Positions 1-5,845 of a stretch of DNA of 7,782 nucleotides are shown here, piece after piece. The notes under the pieces are model-generated. The model searched no databases. It had not been told where the DNA came from and saw only the letters and a list, made by a program, of their open reading frames with translations. The translations under genes were made by a program, and so were the position numbers. The DNA lies in the NCBI GenBank assembly GCA_013695295.1, contig JACDAS010000176.1, positions 1 through 7,782 on the forward strand, read 5' to 3'. Origin of the DNA: Actinomycetota bacterium. Lineage in GTDB: Bacteria > Actinomycetota > Thermoleophilia > Gaiellales > Gaiellaceae. Every line of letters begins with the position of its first letter. The stretch's first letter is position 1.

Positions 1-34
1 CCCCCGCCGCTCTCGTTTGTGTCTTTGCCCTTGA

Positions 35-808
35 CTAGTGCAGGACGCGCCCCTCCATGCCGCCGGCGACCGTGACGACCTGGCCGCTCACGTGTCCCGA
101 GAGCCGGTCGGAGGCGAGCACCACGACCTGCGCCGCCACGTCCTCGGGCGTCGCGATCTTTCGGAGCGGCATCGTCCTGGTTATCCGGCCAACGAGCTCA
201 GGGTCGTCGAGTCTCCCGCGCGTCATCGGCGATTCGGTCCAGCCGGGGCAGACGGCGTTCACCCGCCCGTGCGGGGCGATCCGGACGATCTCGTTCTTGA
301 GGCTGAGCAGGAGCCCGCCGACGATCGCCGACTTGGCGGCCGCGTAGTCGGCGTGCCCGGCCTCGCCGAAGAGCGCCGCGGTGGAGCCGACGAGGACGAG
401 GCTGCCGCGCCCCGAGCGCTCGACCTCGCGGAGGAAGCCGCGCGCCGTGAGGAAGGTGGCCGTGAGATTCGCCCGCAGCGTGCTCTCCCAGCGCTCGAGC
501 GTCAGCTGCCAGACCGGCTCGTCGGTCGCGGGCCAGACCCCAGCCACGGCCGCGCAGACGTCGAGCCCGCCGAGGGCTCCCAGAGCCTCCGCGAAGAGGC
601 GCTCGACGTCTTCCTCGCGGGTCAGGTCGGCCTGGAGAGTCGGGACGTGGCCGAGCTCGCTTGCCAGCGCGTGAACGCGCTCGCTCCCGCAGTGGTAGTG
701 ACAGGCGACGAGGGCGCCCTCGGCGGCGAAGGCGCGTGCGCAGGCCGAGCCGATTCCTCCGGAGGCCCCGGTGACGAGCACACGTTTGCCGCCGAGACCC
801 GAGTCCAC
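35..808 (-). CDS. Short-chain dehydrogenase/reductase (SDR), FabG-like
   Basis: A 257-residue classical SDR, predicted to be a cytosolic NAD(P)-dependent oxidoreductase acting on a hydroxyl or keto group; the substrate cannot be told. Visible motifs: the cofactor glycine motif TGASGGIG (13-20), the acidic residue D61 in QADL, N114 in RANLTATF, catalytic S142 in VGSTAA, Y155 and K159 in the YAAAK motif, and PG at 188-189. The C-terminal part (P221-G250: a PEDVA helix, a LASDRLSGHVSGQ stretch and a VAGG end) is typical of FabG-like members. Length matches the family (about 250). Oddity: the usual NNAG motif reads AVAG (87-90), so the structural Asn is missing. The start is GTG at 806-808 with no Shine-Dalgarno site; a TAGCGT hexamer lies 7 bases upstream, which would suit a leaderless mRNA. 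The gene is divergent from the sigma factor. Fatty-acid FabG itself is less likely, since no other fatty-acid synthesis genes are nearby. Confidence 0.93.
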   Translation of the reverse strand: MDSGLGGKRVLVTGASGGIGSACARAFAAEGALVACHYHCGSERVHALASELGHVPTLQADLTREEDVERLFAEALGALGGLDVCAAVAGVWPATDEPVWQLTLERWESTLRANLTATFLTARGFLREVERSGRGSLVLVGSTAALFGEAGHADYAAAKSAIVGGLLLSLKNEIVRIAPHGRVNAVCPGWTESPMTRGRLDDPELVGRITRTMPLRKIATPEDVAAQVVVLASDRLSGHVSGQVVTVAGGMEGRVLH

Positions 809-815
809 GGCCCGA

Positions 816-821
816 ACGCTA
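816..821 (-). promoter_or_regulatory. Candidate -10 element for a leaderless SDR transcript
   Basis: On the minus strand TAGCGT fits the actinobacterial -10 consensus TANNNT. It is followed by 7 bases and then the GTG start of the SDR gene. No purine-rich ribosome site lies between. No convincing -35 hexamer is seen at 17-18 bases. The same hexamer at the same distance precedes the zinc-ribbon gene. Confidence 0.35.
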
Positions 822-848
822 GCGCCCAGCGGCGTCCGAAAACCTCAC

Positions 849-878
849 TGTCCAATCGGGTCCGTTTGCGAGTAGGAT
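849..878 (+). promoter_or_regulatory. Candidate sigma-70 promoter for the sigma factor gene
   Basis: TAGGAT (873-878) fits TANNNT, and TGTCCA (849-854) is a weak -35 with an 18-base spacer. Transcription would start near 885, giving a leader of roughly 90 bases before the ATG at 978. The -35 match is poor, so this is tentative. The rest of the 169-base divergent intergenic region (809-977) shows no clear operator or other structure. Confidence 0.3.
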
Positions 879-968
879 CCTGTCCGCGAGAGCGAGAGCC
901 GGGGAGGTCGAAGCCGGTTCTCTTGCGTCAGGCAGACCAAGTCCCTGTCCACCGAAGCGCACGAGGCC

Positions 969-973
969 GGAGG
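969..973 (+). promoter_or_regulatory. Ribosome binding site of the sigma factor gene
   Basis: GGAGG ends 4 bases before the ATG at 978-980. It supports this start, which is also the most upstream usable start codon in the frame. Confidence 0.6.
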
Positions 974-977
974 TCCG

Positions 978-2078
978 ATGGTCACCGTCGATATCGCCCC
1001 CCCCGAGGTGGAGGAACTCCAGAAGCTCGTCGCCGAGGGTGTCGAGAAGGGCTTTCTCACCTACGACGAGATCGTCGCCGGCCTCGAGGATGTCGACCTG
1101 AGCAAGGAGCAGGTCGAGGACTTCTACACCTACCTCATCGACCATTCGATCGAGCTCGTGGAGGGCGAGCAGCACAAGCATCCGCCCCACGAGCAGCCGG
1201 CACTCGCCGGCGAGGTCGCGAAGGCGGAGCCGAAGCTCGATCTGACGGTCGAGCCCTCGCTGGACTCCCTGCGCCTCTACCTGCGGGAGATCGGCAAGGT
1301 GGCGCTTCTCACCGCCGATCAGGAGGTCTACCTCGCCAAGCGGATCGAGCGGGGCGAGATGCGCGCGAAGACGCAGATGATCGAAGCGAACCTGCGGCTC
1401 GTGGTCTCGATCGCGAAGGGTTATCTCGGCCGCGGCCTGTCGTTCCTCGACCTGATCCAGGAGGGTTCGCTCGGGCTGATCCGGGCGGTCGAGAAGTTCG
1501 ACTACCGCAAGGGCTACAAGTTCTCGACGTACGCGACCTGGTGGATCCGCCAGGCGGTCACACGCGCGATCGCCGACAAGGCGCGGACGATCCGGATCCC
1601 CGTGCACATGGTCGAGAAGCTGAACAAGGTCGTCCACGTCGACCGTCAGCTCGTGCAGCGTCTGGGCCGGGAGCCGCGGCCCGATGAGATCGCGCGCGAG
1701 CTCGAGATGACGACGGCCGAGGTGCGCGAGATCCTCCGGATGGCCCAGCACCCGGTCTCGCTTGAGAAGCCGATCGGCGAGGGCGAGGAGTCGGAGCTCG
1801 GCGACTTCGTGCAAGACGAACAGGCCGAGTCCCCTTTCGACACGGCGTCCCTGTCTCTCCGGCGGGGAGACATCGATCGGGCGCTCGAGTCGCTGCCCGA
1901 GCGCGAGCGGAAGGTGATCGAGCTCCGCTTCGGCCTCAAGGGAGAGCAGCCGTGCACCCTCGAGGAGGTCGGCCGCGCGTTCGGCGTCACCCGCGAGCGG
2001 ATCCGTCAGATCGAGAACAACACGCTCAAAAAGCTCGAGTCGCTGCCCGAGGCTCAGGGGCTCAAGGACTGCGTCTAG
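978..2078 (+). CDS. rpoD: RNA polymerase sigma factor, RpoD/SigA type
   Basis: A 366-residue group 1/2 sigma-70 factor that directs RNA polymerase to housekeeping -10/-35 promoters. Domains in order: a short region 1.1-like segment (about 10-62, with LTYDEIVAGLEDVDL); a charged linker; region 1.2 (95-127, DSLRLYLREIGKVALLT); region 2 (about 132-202) with the NLRLVVSIAK core-binding stretch and the -10 recognition/melting part TYATWWIRQAVTRAIAD; region 3 (about 211-287); region 4 (about 301-353), whose helix-turn-helix TLEEVGRAFGVTRERIRQIE recognises the -35. GGAGG precedes the ATG. Having region 1.1 and a complete region 2.4 points to a primary-type factor rather than an ECF or SigB type, but many actinobacteria carry several such paralogues, so the essential copy may lie elsewhere. 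Oddity: the C-terminal tail after LKKL reads ESLPEAQ then GLKDCV, not the common HPSR-containing end. A stem-loop follows the stop. Confidence 0.96.
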   Translation: MVTVDIAPPEVEELQKLVAEGVEKGFLTYDEIVAGLEDVDLSKEQVEDFYTYLIDHSIELVEGEQHKHPPHEQPALAGEVAKAEPKLDLTVEPSLDSLRLYLREIGKVALLTADQEVYLAKRIERGEMRAKTQMIEANLRLVVSIAKGYLGRGLSFLDLIQEGSLGLIRAVEKFDYRKGYKFSTYATWWIRQAVTRAIADKARTIRIPVHMVEKLNKVVHVDRQLVQRLGREPRPDEIARELEMTTAEVREILRMAQHPVSLEKPIGEGEESELGDFVQDEQAESPFDTASLSLRRGDIDRALESLPERERKVIELRFGLKGEQPCTLEEVGRAFGVTRERIRQIENNTLKKLESLPEAQGLKDCV

Positions 2079-2086
2079 GAGCACGC

Positions 2087-2105
2087 GGGGAACCCTTGGT
2101 TCCCC
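2087..2105 (+). terminator. Stem-loop terminator after the sigma factor gene
   Basis: A perfect 8-bp inverted repeat, GGGGAACC (2087-2094) and GGTTCCCC (2098-2105), with a CTT loop, begins 8 bases after the TAG stop. There is no T-tract after it (C-rich instead), as is common for terminator hairpins in GC-rich actinobacteria. It could also act as an mRNA 3'-end stabiliser. Confidence 0.6.
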
Positions 2106-2120
2106 CCTCGACCGCCTGCG

Positions 2121-2126
2121 TAGGGT
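2121..2126 (+). promoter_or_regulatory. Candidate -10 element for the GT-C gene
   Basis: TAGGGT fits TANNNT and lies about 50 bases before the ATG at 2176. The best -35 partner, TTGGTT at 2096-2101, has a 19-base spacer and overlaps the preceding stem-loop, so the call is weak. It is listed because the stem-loop implies that the gene needs its own promoter. Confidence 0.22.
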
Positions 2127-2175
2127 CGCTCGAGGCGGCGTCGCCGGCGCCGCGGGCTGGAGCTGACCCGGGAGA

Positions 2176-4179
2176 ATGGCCTCGACCGTGAAGCGTCATG
2201 CGCCAACTGCCGCGCTCCTGGCGCTGGTAGGCGGGTCGACCCTCATCCGTTTCTGGGCCGCCCATCGCGTCGGTGCACCCTGGATCACCCCGGACGAGCA
2301 GACGTATGGCCTGATCGGCAGGAGCCTCTACGAATCCGGCCGGTTCGAGATTCTCGGCCGCGACGCGGGACTGCTCAGCCTGGTCTACCCGGCGCTGATC
2401 GGCCTCCCGCTCCACCTGCTCGAGGTCGAGAATGGCTACACCGCCGCCAAGGCGCTGGGGGCGCTCGTCATGTCCCTCGCCGCGGTTCCGGTCTATTGCT
2501 GGGCACGCGCGTTGCGGGTCGAACGCCGGTGGGCCTTCGCGGCCGCTGCGCTCACGCTCGCGGGGCCCGGGCTCGCCTTCTCCGGCTTCCTGATGACCGA
2601 GGTCGCCTTCTACCCGATCATCTGCCTGAGCGCCTGGATGATGGCGCGGGCGCTGGAGAATCCGACCCTCGAGAACCAGGCCTTCCTCCTGGCAGCGATT
2701 CTCGTCGCCGTCACGACCCGGTTGCAGGCGGTCGTGCTCGTTCCGATCCTCGTGCTCGCGCTGCTGCTCACGCTCCTGTTCGAGCGCGGCGGCCTCGGGC
2801 GCCTGCGCCGCTTCGGCCCGCTGCTCGGAGCGCTCGTCGCCCTCGCGTCGGCCTGGACGCTGCTGACCAGGAGCGGGAGTGGCGACGTGCTCGGCTCCTA
2901 CCAGGTGACGACCTCGATCTCCTACGACCCGCTCGCGGCCGGCCGGTTCGCGCTCTACCACCTGGCCGACCTGCTGATCATGACCGCCGTGGTGCCCGTC
3001 GTCGCTCTGGCGCTGCTCCTCGCTCGCGCGATCGCGGCTCGCGAGGAGTCCGTCCAGGTGCGGGCGTTCGTCGCGGTCGCCGCCGCCTACGTCATCGGCT
3101 TCACCGCCCAGGTCGGGCTGTTCGCGTCGAGCCTGCTCGGCCGTCTGGGCGAGCGCTACCTGCTCGGGCTCTCGCCGCTCCTCTTTCTCGCGCTCGCCGT
3201 CTGGCTCCAGCGTGGTGCGCCGCGTCCGGCCCTTGCGACCGGCGTCGCCGGAATCGCAGCCACGGCGCTCGTCTTGGCGCTGCCGGTGCGATTCATCTCG
3301 GAGGCCGCCGCGCCCGATGCCTTCTCGACGATCCCCCTCTTCGAGCTCCGCCGGCACCTGGGGGATCCCGGGCTGAAGCTGGCGATTGTGCTCGCGACAG
3401 GGATGATCCTCGTTCTCCTCGCCACTCTCCGATCTCGCTGGGTCTGGGTGCTGCCGGCGCTCGCGGCAGTGCTGCTCGTCGCAGGCTCGGTGTCGGCAAG
3501 CCGGTTCGTCGAACGCCAGGCGAATGGCTTTCGCAGGCTGACGGTCGGCGACGATCCGCGGTGGATCGACCGGTTCGCCGAGGGGCCGGTCTCGTTCGTC
3601 TACGGCGGCGAATACGGCTTCAGTGGGGGCGGGCCCGTCTGGGCGAGCCTCTTCTGGAACCGTTCGATCGCGAACGTCCTGACGCTGGGGTCGGATCACG
3701 TCGTCGGCCCGATCGAGGCGCACCGGGCGAGCATCGCTCCCGACGGGCGGCTGCTGGTCGGCGGAAGGCAGGTCGAGGCTGGAGCGGCGGTCGCCTCCTC
3801 CGCCGTCGCGTTCTTCGGGCACTTCCGCAACCAGGGGGGCTCCTATGTGCTCTGGCGGCTCGATCCTCCGGCCCGGATCTCTTCACGCGTGAGCGGCATT
3901 CGCCTCCTCAGCAGCGACATCGACGTGCGGGCCAGGATGGACGTCTACGCGTGCCGGGACGGGGTGTTCGAGCTCGAGCTCGCCGCCCCCGAGGCCCGGC
4001 GGCTCGAGCTTCGCCTGGACGGCAGGCTGAACCGCACGGTCGACTTGCAGGCCGGGACGGTCTGGAAGGGCAGGATCACGCCAAGGGTGCGTGCTGAGCG
4101 GGAGACGTGCGCGTTGGAGATCGTGACGCAGGGCGGCGGGGTTCACGCCTACCGGTTCGAGTTCGTTCGCTCCGGGTGA
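2176..4179 (+). CDS. GT-C superfamily (GT39/ArnT-like) polytopic membrane glycosyltransferase
   Basis: A 667-residue integral membrane protein, inferred to transfer a sugar from a polyprenyl-phosphate donor on the outer face of the membrane. About 12 hydrophobic segments are visible between residues 11 and 440. The first extracytoplasmic loop holds D40-E41 in TPDEQTYGLIGRSL, the place and pattern of the acidic GT-C active-site motif. Other family-like traits are MTE (140-142), TTRLQ (180-184) and GERYLLG (325-331). After the last helix (about 422-440) comes a soluble part of about 225 residues, predicted to be outside; its end (573-667) alternates hydrophobic and polar residues like a beta-sandwich. 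The start is ATG with GGGAG immediately upstream (spacing unusually short). It lies downstream of the sigma factor but is separated from it by a stem-loop, and it converges with the zinc-ribbon gene 17 bases away. Acceptor and sugar cannot be told; mannosyl- or arabinosyl-transfer to envelope glycans or proteins are both possible. Confidence 0.8.
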   Translation: MASTVKRHAPTAALLALVGGSTLIRFWAAHRVGAPWITPDEQTYGLIGRSLYESGRFEILGRDAGLLSLVYPALIGLPLHLLEVENGYTAAKALGALVMSLAAVPVYCWARALRVERRWAFAAAALTLAGPGLAFSGFLMTEVAFYPIICLSAWMMARALENPTLENQAFLLAAILVAVTTRLQAVVLVPILVLALLLTLLFERGGLGRLRRFGPLLGALVALASAWTLLTRSGSGDVLGSYQVTTSISYDPLAAGRFALYHLADLLIMTAVVPVVALALLLARAIAAREESVQVRAFVAVAAAYVIGFTAQVGLFASSLLGRLGERYLLGLSPLLFLALAVWLQRGAPRPALATGVAGIAATALVLALPVRFISEAAAPDAFSTIPLFELRRHLGDPGLKLAIVLATGMILVLLATLRSRWVWVLPALAAVLLVAGSVSASRFVERQANGFRRLTVGDDPRWIDRFAEGPVSFVYGGEYGFSGGGPVWASLFWNRSIANVLTLGSDHVVGPIEAHRASIAPDGRLLVGGRQVEAGAAVASSAVAFFGHFRNQGGSYVLWRLDPPARISSRVSGIRLLSSDIDVRARMDVYACRDGVFELELAAPEARRLELRLDGRLNRTVDLQAGTVWKGRITPRVRAERETCALEIVTQGGGVHAYRFEFVRSG

Positions 4180-4196
4180 CCGGCCTCGGCGCGCCG

Positions 4197-4382
4197 CTAC
4201 GCGACCGAGCGCCTGAGCTCGCCCTCGACGGCACGCTCGTGAGGCACGAAGAGGCGGCAGTGCGGGCACTTGAAGCCCCGGTAGCGCGACGCAGCGCCGA
4301 CGAGGAGCTTGGCCTCGAACTGCTTCTTGCAATGAGGGCAGACGACCGGCAGCTCGCCCGGCATCGCTGGAGGCTCGCTCAT
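4197..4382 (-). CDS. Small zinc-ribbon protein with two CPHC motifs
   Basis: A 61-residue protein with two CPHC knuckles, C15/C18 and C39/C42, separated by 20 residues. This is the layout of a treble-clef or zinc-ribbon fold binding one Zn(II) through four cysteines. The segment between them (KKQFEAKLLVGAASRYRGFK) is basic and has an aromatic YRGF turn; the tail is charged. I do not recognise a named family. Such proteins may bind nucleic acid or a protein partner, but that is inference. I chose the ATG at 4380-4382; an in-frame TTG at 4431-4433 would add 17 residues of arginine/serine-rich sequence that looks non-coding. Upstream of the ATG, TAGCGT ends 7 bases before it, as in the SDR gene; a GGAG also lies 3 bases before the ATG, too close to be a good ribosome site. 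The gene converges with the GT-C gene. Confidence 0.72.
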   Translation of the reverse strand: MSEPPAMPGELPVVCPHCKKQFEAKLLVGAASRYRGFKCPHCRLFVPHERAVEGELRRSVA

Positions 4383-4389
4383 CGGCTCC

Positions 4390-4395
4390 ACGCTA
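4390..4395 (-). promoter_or_regulatory. Candidate -10 element just upstream of the zinc-ribbon start
   Basis: TAGCGT on the minus strand, then 7 bases, then the ATG at 4380-4382. It matches TANNNT at the distance expected for a leaderless or nearly leaderless mRNA. No good -35 is visible at 17-18 bases. Confidence 0.35.
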
Positions 4396-4495
4396 CCTGT
4401 TCGAGTCTGGATGCGTGATCGCGCGCTGCTCAAGTCCGGGAGGCGTGGCGCTTGCTGGCTGCTGGGCGGCGCGGGGCTGCGTCCTCAGTCCCCCC

Positions 4496-4516
4496 AGCGC
4501 GCCCCGTCGGCGCGCT
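4496..4516 (-). terminator. Stem-loop immediately after the four-helix membrane protein gene
   Basis: An 8-bp perfect inverted repeat, AGCGCGCC (4496-4503) and GGCGCGCT (4509-4516), with a 5-base loop. On the minus strand the stem starts directly after the TGA stop at 4517-4519. There is no T-tract on the minus strand (a run of G follows), so intrinsic termination is likely but unproven. On the plus strand the T-rich sequence beyond it is inside the gene. Confidence 0.5.
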
Positions 4517-5086
4517 TCATTTCGTCAGAGTTTCTTGCTCGCGCCGGCGGTTCTCGGTTTTCAGCCGCGCAAGGCGCGAGCGGGCTCGGCGTCGGGAGCG
4601 GATGAGGTATTCGACCGCGATCAGGGCAACGAGGGCGGCGATAGTGCCTGCGAGGGTGGCGGTGCGGAAGCCGGGCGCTTCGACGTCGAGCGTGCGCTCG
4701 CCAGCGTGAGCGGCGTTGCCCCTGCCGACGACGATTCCGAGGGTGAGCAGGTTGGGGGTCGCGAGCACGAGCGCCGCGATCACTCCGCCCGCCCACACCC
4801 TCCAGGCTCGGCGTTTGCGGAACGTCCAGCGCAGGGCGAGGAGTGCGAGGGCCATGAACACGAATCCGTAGAACAGGCCGAGCGCGATCCCGCCGGTAAA
4901 GCTGCCGCTGGCTTGGGCACCGATGCGGTGCGCCCACCACCGGGGGAGGAAGGCAGAGCCAGCAAGGGCGATGAGCAGGATGATCGCGACCGCGACGAGG
5001 ACCAGGACGATCCGCTTGCCCCAGCCGACGATCCGCTCGCGCCAGTCTGGGCGGTCACGAGCAACACGTTCTCGCGCTGCTGTCAC
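4517..5086 (-). CDS. Four-helix integral membrane protein of unknown function
   Basis: A 189-residue protein with a basic, Arg-rich N-terminus, four predicted membrane helices (about 26-47, 63-86, 96-120 and 142-163 counted from this start) and a strongly basic C-terminal tail (RSRRRARSRLARLK) that should lie in the cytoplasm. The loop between helices 1 and 2 has a WWAHRIGAQ stretch and the loop between helices 3 and 4 is short and probably extracytoplasmic. Similar actinobacterial proteins are often labelled permease, but nothing here shows transport. Start choice: GTG at 5084-5086 is preferred because GATAAT lies 6 bases upstream, a leaderless arrangement. A GTG at 5120-5122 would add 12 residues with atypical codons (CGA, GAT, AAT, TCA) and also has no Shine-Dalgarno. 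A minus-strand in-frame stop at 5138-5140 excludes anything longer. A stem-loop follows the stop. Confidence 0.75.
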   Translation of the reverse strand: MTAARERVARDRPDWRERIVGWGKRIVLVLVAVAIILLIALAGSAFLPRWWAHRIGAQASGSFTGGIALGLFYGFVFMALALLALRWTFRKRRAWRVWAGGVIAALVLATPNLLTLGIVVGRGNAAHAGERTLDVEAPGFRTATLAGTIAALVALIAVEYLIRSRRRARSRLARLKTENRRREQETLTK

Positions 5087-5092
5087 TGAGCG

Positions 5093-5098
5093 ATTATC
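5093..5098 (-). promoter_or_regulatory. Candidate -10 element upstream of the four-helix membrane protein
   Basis: GATAAT on the minus strand, one base from TATAAT, sits 6 bases before the GTG at 5084-5086. This is the ideal offset if transcription starts at the start codon. The position 17 bases further upstream (TGCGGG) is a poor -35. Confidence 0.38.
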
Positions 5099-5334
5099 GC
5101 ATCGCCGGTTCCGTCCCCGCACCGGTCGCGCTCGGGGTCACCGCATCGTCGCGCTGGGGCCTGTCTCATGCGGTCTACGATGGCGAGCAGTGGTGGAGTC
5201 TGTCTCGAATGCGAATGGAGGGCGCCTTTCTCCGGGCGCTCGCAGCGACGACGCGCTCTAAGCAGGACGGGTCGTCGCTCGTCCTGTTCGAGGGGGACCG
5301 CGCCTTAGCTCGGCTCACCGCCTCGATCGACTGA
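5095..5334 (+). pseudogene. Coding-like frame without a usable start; possible gene remnant
   Basis: On the plus strand a frame open for 79 codons ends with TGA at 5332-5334. Its translation looks protein-like (for example DGEQWWSLSRMRMEGAFLRA and then LVLFEGDRALARL), and about four fifths of codons end in G or C, like the real genes here. No ATG, GTG or TTG starts it in a sensible place; the first ATG, at 5209, would leave only 41 residues. Its 5' part would run antisense into the membrane protein gene and its last 30 bases overlap the end of the YidB gene. I do not recognise the family. It may be a 5'-truncated remnant filling the gap between the two minus-strand genes (5087-5304), which otherwise holds only a candidate stem-loop, or it may be a chance open frame in GC-rich DNA. 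Confidence 0.25.
5261..5288 (-). terminator. Candidate stem-loop terminator after the YidB gene
   Basis: An inverted repeat of about 9 bp with one G-T pair, AGCAGGACG (5261-5269) and CGTCCTGTT (5280-5288), loop 10 bases, starts about 16 bases after the minus-strand TAA stop at 5305-5307. No T-tract follows on the minus strand. An alternative overlapping fold (CGACGAC with GTCGTCG) exists, and the repeat lies inside the possible remnant frame, so the role is uncertain. Confidence 0.4.
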
Positions 5335-5754
5335 GCTGTCCGCCTCCACGAGGCGCCCGAACGCCTGGTCCAGGTCCTCGTCGGGAGGAAGCTGGCCCTC
5401 CGGGGTGACGTGGTCGACGACCTGCGGCAGCGCCTCGGCCACCGCCTCCGCGGCGTCCTCGTGCGAGACGCCGAGCTTCGCTGCGATCTGTGCGAGCTCG
5501 TCCTCGCTCATCACTTGCCTGACCTGGTCACCGGTGACCGGCTTGTTCGGGCCCTTGCCGACCCACGAGTCCGCCTGCGCGCCCAAACCCTTCGCCCGCA
5601 GCCCCGAGAGGAGCTTATTCAGGCCGCCCCCTGCGAGCAGGCCGCCGAGCATCGGGAGAAGCGCTCCGGCCATCCCTCCACCGCCGCCGACGGCGTTGCT
5701 TCTGCCGCCCTTGCCGCCGAGCAATCCTCCCAGCATCTTCTCGAGCTCGCCCAT
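5305..5754 (-). CDS. YidB family protein (DUF937)
   Basis: A 149-residue protein of the YidB/DUF937 family, whose function is not established. The N-terminal third is low-complexity and rich in Gly, Leu and Ala (GELEKMLGGLLGGKGG, then GGGGG at 23-27 and MLGGLLAGGGLNKLL). The conserved family core follows: a DSWVGKGPNKPVT motif (62-74), a helical stretch (SEDELAQIAAKLGVSHEDAAE) and the signature ALPQVVDHVTPEGQLP (108-123). The tail is acidic and divergent. There is no signal peptide or clear membrane helix, so it is probably cytosolic or peripheral. The start is well supported: AGGAGG at 5764-5769 with 9 bases to the ATG at 5752-5754. An upstream in-frame start at 5832 would add 26 Arg-rich residues and would ignore that ribosome site. 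It lies 91 bases downstream of the Pr6Pr gene, with its own candidate -10. Confidence 0.9.
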   Translation of the reverse strand: MGELEKMLGGLLGGKGGRSNAVGGGGGMAGALLPMLGGLLAGGGLNKLLSGLRAKGLGAQADSWVGKGPNKPVTGDQVRQVMSEDELAQIAAKLGVSHEDAAEAVAEALPQVVDHVTPEGQLPPDEDLDQAFGRLVEADSSVDRGGEPS

Positions 5755-5763
5755 GGACCACCA

Positions 5764-5769
5764 CCTCCT
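5764..5769 (-). promoter_or_regulatory. Strong ribosome binding site deciding the YidB start
   Basis: A full AGGAGG on the minus strand, 9 bases before the ATG at 5752-5754. It is the best Shine-Dalgarno match in the window and rules against the longer in-frame start at 5832. Confidence 0.75.
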
Positions 5770-5787
5770 GGAGTTGGAACGAGCCAG

Positions 5788-5793
5788 AGCATA
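5788..5793 (-). promoter_or_regulatory. Candidate -10 element for the YidB gene
   Basis: TATGCT on the minus strand fits TANNNT and would place the transcript start near 5781, giving a short leader that includes the AGGAGG. The -35 region (GGAAAC with an 18-base spacer) does not resemble TTGACA, so the promoter type is unclear. Confidence 0.33.
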
Positions 5794-5845
5794 GCCTCGC
5801 TCGCCGCTCGGTTTCCGTGCGGCGGCCGGCACCGCGATCTACTAG

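Noticed and set aside
38..1687. Long plus-strand open frame opposite the SDR gene and through the start of the sigma factor gene
   Set aside because: It is Arg/Pro/Gly-rich, lies antisense to a clear SDR and out of frame with a clear sigma factor, and shows no domain; a typical shadow in GC-rich DNA.
2112..2138. CCGCCT and AGGCGG arms with a 15-base loop before the GT-C gene
   Set aside because: Only 6-bp arms with a long loop, within GC-rich sequence; no support as a regulatory structure.
2062..3822. Minus-strand open frame of 586 codons opposite the GT-C gene
   Set aside because: Its product is almost all charged residues (Arg, Glu, Asp, Gln) with no motifs, and it mirrors a clear membrane protein on the plus strand.
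4187..4196. CGGCGCGCCG palindrome between the convergent GT-C and zinc-ribbon genes
   Set aside because: Ten bases with no room for a loop; not enough for a bidirectional terminator, and common by chance at this GC content.
5123..5304. Possible tRNA or small RNA in the gap between the membrane protein and YidB genes
   Set aside because: No cloverleaf, no T-loop GTTCGAATC-like sequence and no CCA end could be found on either strand.
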